Shown here: one piece after another, positions 1 through 4,992 of the stretch
Layout: each line of letters starts with the position of its first letter
How positions within the stretch are numbered: position 1 is the first letter of the stretch
From: Parvularcula sp039198765
GTDB taxonomy: Bacteria; Pseudomonadota; Alphaproteobacteria; Caulobacterales; Parvularculaceae
Direction: 5' to 3'
DNA: 9,307 nucleotides
NCBI GenBank assembly: GCA_039198765.1
Contig: JBCCTF010000143.1
Location: 1 to 9,307, forward strand
Translations under genes and position numbers: made by a program
The notes under the pieces: model-generated
The model's database searches: none
The model's input: only the letters and a program-made list of their open reading frames with translations
What the model was told of the DNA's origin: nothing

Positions 1-79
1 CCGCGACAGCCGGGCTGTGGAACGGAAGAAATACGGCAAGGCGAAAGCCCGCCGGAGCTTCCAGTTCTCGAAGCGTTAA
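1..79 (+). CDS. rpsI: 30S ribosomal protein S9, C-terminal end (partial)
   Basis: The frame starting at base 2 encodes 25 residues ending in a TAA at 77-79. The tail contains ERKKYGKAKARR and closes with SFQFSKR. This is the very basic, highly conserved C-terminus of bacterial ribosomal protein S9, whose last residues reach into the ribosomal P site and contact tRNA. Only the end of the gene is present; the start and most of the protein lie upstream of the window. In many bacteria rpsI follows rplM, but that cannot be checked here. The gene converges on the lipB-eamA pair and shares a hairpin terminator with it. Identification is confident because the S9 C-terminus is almost diagnostic. Confidence 0.95.
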   Translation, partial: RDSRAVERKKYGKAKARRSFQFSKR

Positions 80-101
80 GCGTCCAGCTTACCGATCAAA
101 T

Positions 102-962
102 TCAGGCGCCGCGTTCATCCGAACGCGGCGCTTCTTCGTTGGGTGGGATGAAGGTGAGGGCGACGCCGCCCAGGATGATCGCTCCGCTGATGAGCAGGCT
201 CAGCGTGACCGTCTCCGCGAGAAGCAGTGCTCCCAAGGCAAGCGTCGCAGGAGGCACGAGCAGCTGCATCGCGCCAGCCGTCAGGGCGGAGAGCTGGGGC
301 AACACCTTGTACCAAAGCGTATAACCAAGACCCGACGTGACCGCGCCTGAGAGGCTCGCCAGCACGGCGCCGCGCGCTGTCATCTCGCCAACGGGCAGGG
401 CGAGAAGCAGGATCAGCGCCAGCGCGCTGGCACCAATGAAGTTCCGCGCCGTCCGCTGTGTCGGATCACCGGCCCCCCGGCCCAGGAGCGTGTAGACGCC
501 CCACGAGATACCAGCGATCGCCATCAGTGCCGTGGGGCCAAACGCACCATGATCAGACCCCGGACGAACAAGGGCGATCAAACCGATCAGAGCAATCACC
601 AACCCAAGGCGCGACCACACCGATGCCTTCTCACCGCGCAGCGCACTCCACCCCGCGGTGGTCACTTGGACCATGCCAAACAGGACAAGCGCTCCAAACC
701 CCGCATCCAAAACAACGTAGGCAAACGAAAACGCAGCGACATAACCGAACAAGGCCAGTGATCCGGCAGCATCCGCAACCCGAGGCCAAGGCGCACGCCG
801 CTGCGCCAGCACCAACAGCGCTAGGATGAACCCACCGCTGAACAGCCGAACGGCAGAGAACAGCGGTGGACTGATCAATTCCGCATCAAGTGCTGCCCGC
901 GTGAGGAGCGAATTGCCCGAGAACGCCAGAAGAACCGCAGCAAGGGACAGCGCAAGCTTCAC
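102..962 (-). CDS. EamA/DMT-superfamily transporter (10 TM)
   Basis: The 286-aa protein is almost wholly hydrophobic, with about ten predicted membrane segments in two homologous halves, as in EamA (DUF6) members of the drug/metabolite transporter superfamily. The first half begins with LALSLAAVLLAFSGNSLL and a conserved RLFSGG segment. The second half has GISWGVYTLLGRGA, then SGLGYTLWYKVLP and a loop into QLLVPPATLALGALLL. These proteins are inner-membrane exporters of amino acids, metabolites or drugs; the substrate cannot be told from sequence. The start is GTG at 960-962, sharing GTGA with the lipB stop, so it is probably translated by coupling to lipB. Length is normal for the family (about 280-310 aa). 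The gene is chromosomal, outside the mobile element. Confidence 0.9.
   Translation of the reverse strand: MKLALSLAAVLLAFSGNSLLTRAALDAELISPPLFSAVRLFSGGFILALLVLAQRRAPWPRVADAAGSLALFGYVAAFSFAYVVLDAGFGALVLFGMVQVTTAGWSALRGEKASVWSRLGLVIALIGLIALVRPGSDHGAFGPTALMAIAGISWGVYTLLGRGAGDPTQRTARNFIGASALALILLLALPVGEMTARGAVLASLSGAVTSGLGYTLWYKVLPQLSALTAGAMQLLVPPATLALGALLLAETVTLSLLISGAIILGGVALTFIPPNEEAPRSDERGA
106..131. terminator. Bidirectional hairpin terminator between rpsI and eamA
   Basis: GCGCCGCGTTC at 106-116 pairs perfectly with GAACGCGGCGC at 121-131 around a four-base loop (ATCC). The plus strand continues TTCTTCG, a weak T-rich tail for rpsI. For the minus-strand transcript the hairpin lies inside the last codons of the EamA gene, just before its stop at 102-104. 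A stable 11-bp stem between convergent genes is the classic shared terminator. The tail is not a long T run, so efficiency in either direction is uncertain. Confidence 0.75.
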
Positions 963-1642
963 AGCGGAACATCATCCGCTGTCGGACCAAACACCACTTC
1001 GAAGGCTTCGCGTAGGGCAGCGTCCACATCATCCATCGATGCGTTCACGCCAAGATCAGCGAGGCTCGTCACACCCAATCCGTCGTGGGCAATCCCGCAA
1101 GGCACGATACCAGAGAAGTGCTCAAGTTCAGGCGAGACATTCAACGAAATCCCATGGAAGGTCACCCACCGCCTAATCCGTACACCGATGGCCGCGATCT
1201 TATCCTCGCGCCCATCACCTCGATCAACCCAGACGCCAACCCGGCCGTCCCGCACTTCTCCTCGCACGCCAAGCCGGGTCAGCGCCTCAATCACCCAAGC
1301 CTCAACATCCCGCACAAACTGCCGGACGTCTTTCTTCCGCCGACCCAGGTCGAGCATGAGGTAGGCAACCCGCTGCCCCGGCCCATGATAGGTGTACTGC
1401 CCACCCCGCGGGCTCGGAAAGACAGGGAACCGATCAGGATCGACAAGGTCGTCCGGCTTGGCGCTCGTCCCCGCGGTGTAAAGCGGCGGATGCTCGAGCA
1501 GCCAAACCCGTTCCGAAGCGCCCGCCTGGATCTCACCCACGCGCCGTTCCATCTCCGCGGTCGCATCAGGATAAGCGACGAGCGCGGGGGCCTTCTGCCA
1601 AACCACTGTATCAGAAGAGAAATTCGGGCGAGCGTCTGTCAT
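959..1642 (-). CDS. lipB: Lipoyl(octanoyl) transferase LipB
   Basis: LipB moves the octanoyl group from octanoyl-ACP to the lipoyl domains of 2-oxoacid dehydrogenases and GcvH, the first step of lipoate assembly before LipA. The 227-aa translation has the family signatures in order: an early WLLEHPPLYTAGTS segment, RGGQYTYHGPGQRVAYLMLDL near the middle, DKIAAIGVRIRRWVTFHG carrying the catalytic lysine, then LEHFSGIVPCGI carrying the catalytic cysteine. Both active-site residues are present, so the enzyme should be functional. The ATG at 1640-1642 is preceded by an AGGG ribosome binding site about six bases upstream. It forms a two-gene unit with the downstream EamA gene (four-base overlap). 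It belongs to the host chromosome and is transcribed away from the tRNA. Confidence 0.96.
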   Translation of the reverse strand: MTDARPNFSSDTVVWQKAPALVAYPDATAEMERRVGEIQAGASERVWLLEHPPLYTAGTSAKPDDLVDPDRFPVFPSPRGGQYTYHGPGQRVAYLMLDLGRRKKDVRQFVRDVEAWVIEALTRLGVRGEVRDGRVGVWVDRGDGREDKIAAIGVRIRRWVTFHGISLNVSPELEHFSGIVPCGIAHDGLGVTSLADLGVNASMDDVDAALREAFEVVFGPTADDVPL

Positions 1643-1696
1643 ACGTGACCCTGTCTTGCGCCATCAAAACCATCAAGAAAACCCGTAAGGAACCGC

Positions 1697-1725
1697 TTGC
1701 ACCCCCCGCCCACCTTTGCTACCCG
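1697..1725 (+). promoter_or_regulatory. Candidate tRNA-Leu promoter
   Basis: TTGCAC at 1697-1702 is followed, after 17 bases, by TACCCG at 1720-1725, ending about 37 bases before the tRNA 5' end. Spacing is right for a sigma-70-type promoter, and C-rich spacers are common before alphaproteobacterial stable-RNA genes. The -10 box is a poor match. The 120-bp lipB-tRNA gap must also hold the divergent lipB promoter, which I could not place. Confidence 0.3.
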
Positions 1726-1762
1726 CTGCGCTCTCGCCAGGGGCAAAGGCCCCTAGCAATTT

Positions 1763-1849
1763 GCGGTCGTGGCGGAATTGGTAGACGCGCAGCGTTGAGG
1801 TCGCTGTGGGGTAAAACCCGTGGAAGTTCGAGTCTTCTCGACCGCACCA
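1763..1849 (+). tRNA. tRNA-Leu (anticodon GAG)
   Basis: A complete 87-nt cloverleaf is readable. The acceptor GCGGTCG (1763-1769) pairs with CGACCGC (1839-1845). The D stem is GCG/CGC, and the anticodon stem CAGCG/CGCTG encloses the loop TTGAGGT, giving anticodon GAG (reads CUC and CUU). The long variable arm contains GGG-TAAAA-CCC, as expected for a class II tRNA. The T arm GGAAG-TTCGAGT-CTTCT is followed by discriminator A and an encoded CCA at 1847-1849. An integrase begins 115 bp downstream on the same strand, so this is the likely insertion target of the element. The tRNA is intact; the element presumably restores its 3' end on integration. Confidence 0.97.
1826..1849 (+). other. Probable left attachment site core (attL) in the tRNA 3' end
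   Basis: Tyrosine integrases encoded just downstream of a tRNA normally recombine within its 3' part, from the T loop to the CCA end, leaving a direct repeat at the far end of the element. Here that segment runs from GTTCGAGT to CCGCACCA. The second copy (attR) would be outside this window, so the exact core length cannot be set. The assignment rests on the tRNA-integrase geometry alone. Confidence 0.5.
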
Positions 1850-1927
1850 TTATAACATTCTCATTCCATTGTTATCATTCAGGAATTCACGTTCATCCGT
1901 ATGCTTCCTTGTGGTTTTCGGCGATTT

Positions 1928-1949
1928 TGCACTACAAACTGCACTACAA
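1928..1949 (+). repeat. Tandem direct repeat TGCACTACAA x2
   Basis: TGCACTACAA occurs at 1928-1937 and again at 1940-1949, with a period of 12 bases, roughly one helical turn. It lies between the attachment site and the integrase start. Repeats of this size and position are typical of arm-type integrase binding sites or of sites for an excisionase or integrase autoregulation. The sequence shows the repeat; the function is inferred. Confidence 0.55.
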
Positions 1950-1955
1950 GCCATG

Positions 1956-1979
1956 GTTCGAGTATGTCTTTCCGCACCA
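1956..1979 (+). repeat. Echo of the tRNA-Leu 3' end over the integrase start
   Basis: GTTCGAGT at 1956-1963 and CCGCACCA at 1972-1979 repeat, with the same 8-base spacer length, the tRNA segments at 1826-1833 and 1842-1849. The copy lies exactly 130 bp downstream, and 17 of 24 positions match. The integrase ATG (1964-1966) sits in the non-conserved spacer. It could be a degenerate or secondary attachment site, an integrase contact site, or chance. Confidence 0.5.
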
Positions 1980-3328
1980 AACCCAACAGCCTCGTCTCAG
2001 ACGATCCCGATCGGTATCTGAAGCTTCGCGGGCGCCGCTGGCACTATGTCAGGCGGGTTCCGGCCCATGCTCAGCAGCATGATCGCCGACGCGTCATTCA
2101 GGTCTCATTGAAGACGACATCGCAGGAGGTCGCACGGCTCAAGCGCGATGCGCTCGAGAAGGCTGATGACCTCCATTGGTCTGGCGTCGCCGACGGGCTC
2201 GCAGCCGAGACCGCTTTTGAGCGATACGAAGCTGCGAAAAAGCGCGCTCAGGCCTTAGGCTTCGATTATCTGACTGCGGATCGAATAGCCTCAACGCTGC
2301 CCGTCGAAGAAATCGTTCGCCGTATCGAAGCGGCTGGGCGATCTGGACCCGGTGACGCCGAGGCAACGCTAGGCGGTGCCGAAGAGCCGAGCCTCACGGT
2401 TCGCGACGCGATGGAGTTCTATCTCGACACCATGGCCGTCGACGAAGCACGCGGTATGAGCCCCCATCAGCTGACCCAGCGCTATAAGGTCAAGCGCCAC
2501 GCAGCCGAGGACTTCATTGAAGCGGTCGGCAACAAACCGGTCCTTGAGATCACCCGGGCCGATGCGCAGCGCTACTACAGATACTGGCTCGATCGCATCG
2601 ACGGGAAGGGTAGTCAAAAGCCGGTCTCAGCGAATTTTGCCAACCGCAACTATGGCAACATGCGGAAGCTTTTCCGGACCTACGCGAATTGGCTCGCCAT
2701 TGATGCAAAGAACCCCTTCGATGGCCTGTCGTTCAGTTCACGGAAGACGGAGAAAGGCATTGTCCCGCCGTTCGATCCGGAATGGATCTGCCAAAGGCTT
2801 CTCAAGCCTGGGGCATTCGGTCGTCTCAACCGAGAGGCGCAACTAATCTTCTTCGCCCTGATTGAAACGGGCTGCCGCCCCTCGGAGATTTGCAATCTGA
2901 CCGAGGAGAATATTCGTCTCGATGCGGAGGTCCCACATATCGCGATCAGGTTTCGTGCGGATCGGCAGATCAAGACCGAGGCGAGCGTGCGCGAGATCCC
3001 TCTTCTGGGCGTCTCACTCGAGGCGTTGAAACGAGCGCCGAAGGGATTCGAACGCTATCGCGACAAGGAGACAGCCTTGTCCGCCGCGCTGATGAAATCC
3101 CTCAAGGTGAATGGCTTGCTGCCATCGTCAAGTCACGGCGTTTATTCCTTACGCCATGCGTTCGAAAAACGCATGCAGGAGGCTGGGCTCGACTACGATC
3201 TCAGATGCCGATTGATGGGCCATGCGAACTCTCGCCCGAAATACGGCGATGGCGGTTCGCTCGAATGGCGCCGCGATCAGCTGGCCAAGATCACGCTCCC
3301 GTTCTCGAATGCAGTTTTACCGCTTTGA
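1964..3328 (+). CDS. int: Tyrosine site-specific integrase (DUF6538-type)
   Basis: The enzyme would integrate and excise the element by recombination at the tRNA. From ATG 1964 the protein has 454 aa. The N-terminal part (about residues 15-70, with YLKLRGRRWHYVRRVP) looks like the DUF6538 region seen in many proteobacterial integrases. A SAM-like core-binding region follows at about 145-215 (LTVRDAMEFYLD onward). The catalytic domain has ETGCRPSEIC (Arg305), YSLRHAF (Arg397, His398), LMGH (His420) and PKYGDGGS (nucleophile Tyr427). The first position of the box II HxxR motif is Tyr394 instead of His, a variation I believe occurs in this subgroup. The frame is open 21 codons further upstream, to 1901, but that extension would cover the TGCACTACAA repeats and resembles non-coding sequence. 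No strong ribosome binding site precedes either start. Its end overlaps the convergent small gene by 12 bases. Confidence 0.93.
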   Translation: MSFRTKPNSLVSDDPDRYLKLRGRRWHYVRRVPAHAQQHDRRRVIQVSLKTTSQEVARLKRDALEKADDLHWSGVADGLAAETAFERYEAAKKRAQALGFDYLTADRIASTLPVEEIVRRIEAAGRSGPGDAEATLGGAEEPSLTVRDAMEFYLDTMAVDEARGMSPHQLTQRYKVKRHAAEDFIEAVGNKPVLEITRADAQRYYRYWLDRIDGKGSQKPVSANFANRNYGNMRKLFRTYANWLAIDAKNPFDGLSFSSRKTEKGIVPPFDPEWICQRLLKPGAFGRLNREAQLIFFALIETGCRPSEICNLTEENIRLDAEVPHIAIRFRADRQIKTEASVREIPLLGVSLEALKRAPKGFERYRDKETALSAALMKSLKVNGLLPSSSHGVYSLRHAFEKRMQEAGLDYDLRCRLMGHANSRPKYGDGGSLEWRRDQLAKITLPFSNAVLPL

Positions 3329-3529
3329 CGACAGTTCTCGTCCTGCACTGTCTTGCAGATAGTGAATCAACCGGGATCTCTTCTTCACGAGCTTGCCGAG
3401 TTCGTCCTCCAATCGTTCGAAGACGGGCCAGTACGGCGAGTCATCAGGAGACGGCCCATCGGCAATGATGGCCGCCAATATTCTGAGAGAGACCTCGATG
3501 CGCTTGGCATCAACGGGCGCTGTGGCCAT
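3317..3529 (-). CDS. Small unknown protein, convergent with integrase
   Basis: This 70-aa frame reads as a plausible helical, charged protein: an N-terminal MATAPVDAKRIEVSLRILAA, then a YWPVFERLEDELGKL helix and a basic KKRSRLIHYL stretch. I do not recognise a named family. Its placement, tail to tail with the integrase and overlapping it by 12 bases, recalls the small accessory proteins often found beside integrases, but no excisionase-type DNA-binding motif is evident. No good ribosome binding site precedes ATG 3527-3529. It starts at the divergent intergenic region 3530-3698. Competing frames on both strands of this stretch look less protein-like. Confidence 0.55.
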   Translation of the reverse strand: MATAPVDAKRIEVSLRILAAIIADGPSPDDSPYWPVFERLEDELGKLVKKRSRLIHYLQDSAGRELSSKR

Positions 3530-3552
3530 GGCTCAGGCGTGCGTGCCCGGTG

Positions 3553-3591
3553 AAAGCGTCTGGACTCGTACGGCAAAGGAACCGACGCTTT
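3553..3591. repeat. 8-bp inverted repeat in divergent intergenic region
   Basis: AAAGCGTC at 3553-3560 and GACGCTTT at 3584-3591 form a perfect inverted repeat with a 23-base spacer. It lies just upstream of the minus-strand 70-aa gene and could be a pair of operator half-sites. In a gap of this size such a repeat can arise by chance, so confidence is low. Confidence 0.3.
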
Positions 3592-3634
3592 AAGGGCTAC
3601 TATTGTCAGCGCCTCATCCCCCATGAGACTGTAA

Positions 3635-3654
3635 ACCAAACATTTTGGTCAAAA
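3635..3654. promoter_or_regulatory. Overlapping palindromes upstream of the 101-aa gene
   Basis: ACCAAA-CAT-TTTGGT (3635-3649) is a perfect 6-bp inverted repeat. It overlaps a second one, TTTTG-GT-CAAAA (3643-3654). Both lie about 45-65 bp before the ATG of the plus-strand gene, where a promoter or operator would sit. This AT-rich stretch contrasts with the GC-rich surroundings. No convincing -35/-10 pair was found. Confidence 0.4.
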
Positions 3655-3669
3655 GGTAATCATTTCCGT

Positions 3670-3696
3670 TTGTTCTCTTCAGTGAGGGGAGAACAA
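3670..3696 (+). promoter_or_regulatory. Leader hairpin enclosing the ribosome binding site of the 101-aa gene
   Basis: TTGTTCTC at 3670-3677 is the exact reverse complement of GAGAACAA at 3689-3696, with an 11-base loop. The Shine-Dalgarno GAGGGG (3684-3689) lies in the loop and runs into the 3' arm, two to three bases before ATG 3699. Folding of the mRNA would partly occlude the ribosome site. The same symmetry could instead be an operator for a dimeric repressor at DNA level. Confidence 0.45.
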
Positions 3697-3698
3697 CC

Positions 3699-4004
3699 AT
3701 GTCTGCGTCAGACCGAGCTGGCGACCGCGGTCGCTGCCAAATCGATAGTGAGGTGGCGGGCTCGAACAGTTCGTTTGTTCCGCGTCCCAAACCAGCAGCG
3801 ATTTCGGAATACGAAGAACTTGATGCCCCGATCATCCGTGTCGCGAACGAAAGAGGTCGCTGCCGCCTAGTTGGGAAGGCTTTCAACCATTCTACCTTGT
3901 ACTGGGATGTTGTCAGCATCGCCGAGACGGGTCTGGTTACGCGCCGCGTCGCCAAAGCCAAGGCTCATACGATCCGGTGCACGAAGTGCCCAGCTGGTCC
4001 CTAG
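3699..4004 (+). CDS. Unknown 101-aa protein with C-terminal CxxC
   Basis: The ATG has a strong Shine-Dalgarno (GAGGGGA, 8 bases upstream), the best in this control region. The translation is polar and charged. It has a likely disordered start rich in Arg, Ser and Pro (residues 1-34), then a compact part from about 35 with ISEYEELDAPIIRVANERG, a STLYWDVVSIAETGLVTRR segment and a C-terminal IRCTKC (Cys94, Cys97) next to His90. A lone CxxC could bind metal only with partners such as Cys55 or in a dimer. I do not recognise a family. The stop codon overlaps that of the convergent XRE gene in the palindrome CTAG (4001-4004). A minus-strand frame at 3614-3961 overlaps it, but lacks a ribosome site and looks less protein-like. 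Confidence 0.6.
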   Translation: MSASDRAGDRGRCQIDSEVAGSNSSFVPRPKPAAISEYEELDAPIIRVANERGRCRLVGKAFNHSTLYWDVVSIAETGLVTRRVAKAKAHTIRCTKCPAGP

Positions 4005-4441
4005 ACTGTGTGTGGATCTGACAAGAGAAGTCGCATCAGAGCCGCCATCAGGTCTTCCGGATCGAGATGTTTAATCTGTTCGGCGATGAGTCTTCTGAGC
4101 GCAGCATCCGAGGTGATGAGGGCCTCGCTTTTGACAAGAGCCTTGAGAAGCGAGGTGTCGACACTGTCCGCCGATGACGAGGTCGAAGCGGTCTGGCCTG
4201 GTAGGCTGGTGACGAAGCGTTCGAGGGGGAATTCGAGAAGCGCCGCCATCTTGACCAGAAGACATAGCCCTGGGCACCGCTCGCCCGCTTCGAAACGCTG
4301 GATGGTCGAACCGCTTTTGAGACCGACCTCGGTCGCGACGTTGGACTGGGTCAGTCCCTTCTTCTGCCTGGCGAAGAGCAATTCATTGCCCAAAGACTGG
4401 GCCAGTTGCGGCTCTTCGAAACTATCCTTGCAAAACTCCAT
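4001..4441 (-). CDS. XRE-family helix-turn-helix transcriptional regulator
   Basis: The 146-aa protein has a Cro/CI-type HTH at about residues 16-65: LGNELLFARQKKGLTQSNVA, followed by EVGLKSGSTIQRFEAGER, with the typical RxxxGLTQ and TIxRxExG signatures. The C-terminal half (about residues 90-146, SLLKALVKSEALIT then LRRLIAEQIKHLDPEDLMAAL) is helical and may mediate dimerisation; it is not a LexA-type peptidase. ATG 4439-4441 is preferred because GGGAG lies about eight bases upstream. A GTG at 4454-4456 would add five residues but has a worse site. It probably controls the adjacent transfer genes and its own promoter, as such repressors do in ICEs; that role is inferred from position. A palindromic operator candidate lies immediately upstream. 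Confidence 0.88.
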   Translation of the reverse strand: MEFCKDSFEEPQLAQSLGNELLFARQKKGLTQSNVATEVGLKSGSTIQRFEAGERCPGLCLLVKMAALLEFPLERFVTSLPGQTASTSSSADSVDTSLLKALVKSEALITSDAALRRLIAEQIKHLDPEDLMAALMRLLLSDPHTV

Positions 4442-4474
4442 CTCACTCTCTCCCACAAGCCCTGTGGTGAAGTG

Positions 4475-4503
4475 ATTGCATCACAACACTTATTGCAGTG
4501 CAA
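4475..4503 (-). promoter_or_regulatory. Promoter and operator candidate for the XRE gene
   Basis: On the minus strand TTGCAC (4503-4498), 17 bases and TGCAAT (4480-4475) form a sigma-70-like pair about 34 bases before the ATG. The -35 lies within a perfect palindrome, TTGCA-G-TGCAA (4493-4503), and another TTGCA (4476-4480) covers the -10. Repeated TTGCA half-sites over both promoter boxes are what an autorepressing HTH protein would use. Both hexamers are imperfect. Confidence 0.5.
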
Positions 4504-4542
4504 CAAAAATCATGGGTGACAGATTGTTAGCGGCAAAGTTGC

Positions 4543-4959
4543 TCAACGGGAGCGATTCGCCTGCTTCGATTGATGGGTGTCTTGCAGGGAGCGCGGCGTG
4601 TCGTCCGGCGCTCCTGCGAGGGATAGGATGGCAAGGTGCGCGATCGTGCGAAGGGGAAGCTCCGGTGCACTGAAGGCAATGAGCTCTCCCCGTAGACGTT
4701 TGAGAGCCAAGGCATGGCGCCCCCTCAGCGCCAAGTAAGTGGCGTCCGGAGCCTTCGCTCTTCTTCTGAGGTCTCGGAGTTCGCCGCGCTCCAAGAGGTC
4801 GAGCACGGCAGGAGCCGTCGCGGCACTCACGGCCAGGGAGCCGATCTCGGTCACACTGCCCGTGGAGACACCCATGGCGCAGGCGCGGATACGGAGCTCA
4901 CGGAGTTTCTTCTGAAACTCCGGATCTCCGCTCAACCTGATCTGGTGGACGTCAACCAT
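4543..4959 (-). CDS. Unknown 138-aa protein
   Basis: The translation looks like a real, mostly helical soluble protein: MVDVHQIRLSGDPEFQKKLR, a GSLAVSAATAPAVLDLLERGEL segment, a basic DLRRRAKAPDATYLALRGR part and a HLAILSLAG helix. The last 20 or so residues (from GAPDDTPRS) are polar and probably disordered. No signal peptide, membrane segment or known motif is visible, and I do not recognise the family. A GGGG stretch lies about eight bases before ATG 4957-4959, an acceptable ribosome site. It runs in the same direction as the XRE gene, which follows after 101 bp with its own promoter candidate. The setting between a regulator and the tra operon suggests an element-specific control or transfer protein, but that is only context. 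Confidence 0.6.
   Translation of the reverse strand: MVDVHQIRLSGDPEFQKKLRELRIRACAMGVSTGSVTEIGSLAVSAATAPAVLDLLERGELRDLRRRAKAPDATYLALRGRHALALKRLRGELIAFSAPELPLRTIAHLAILSLAGAPDDTPRSLQDTHQSKQANRSR
4584..4617 (-). repeat. Imperfect hairpin near the 3' end of the 138-aa gene
   Basis: GCAGGGAGCGCGG (4584-4596) pairs with CCGGCGCTCCTGC (4605-4617), giving about 12 base pairs with a one-base bulge on each arm and an 8-base loop. It lies inside the last codons of the minus-strand gene. No T run follows on that strand, so it may be an RNA-stability or Rho-assisted element rather than an intrinsic terminator. Confidence 0.3.
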
Positions 4960-4992
4960 GGAAGCCCCAGTGCTACTTTTCTACGGCAGCGC

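Noticed and set aside
458..829. Plus-strand frames of 60-120 aa opposite eamA, and a 187-aa plus frame opposite lipB (1085-1648).
   Set aside because: They are Arg/Pro/His-rich antisense shadows of two clearly identified genes in GC-rich DNA.
1852..1875. A small inverted repeat, ATAACA/TGTTAT, just after the tRNA.
   Set aside because: Six base pairs with a 12-base loop in AT-rich sequence and no T tail is too weak to call a terminator.
1901..1963. A 21-codon N-terminal extension of the integrase.
   Set aside because: It covers the TGCACTACAA repeats, is Cys/Thr-rich and unlike integrase N-termini, and has no ribosome site; ATG 1964 fits better.
3614..3961. A 115-aa minus-strand reading frame opposite the plus-strand 101-aa gene.
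   Set aside because: It has no ribosome site, starts inside the convergent pair and has a Ser/Arg-rich, shadow-like composition. The plus frame has a strong Shine-Dalgarno.
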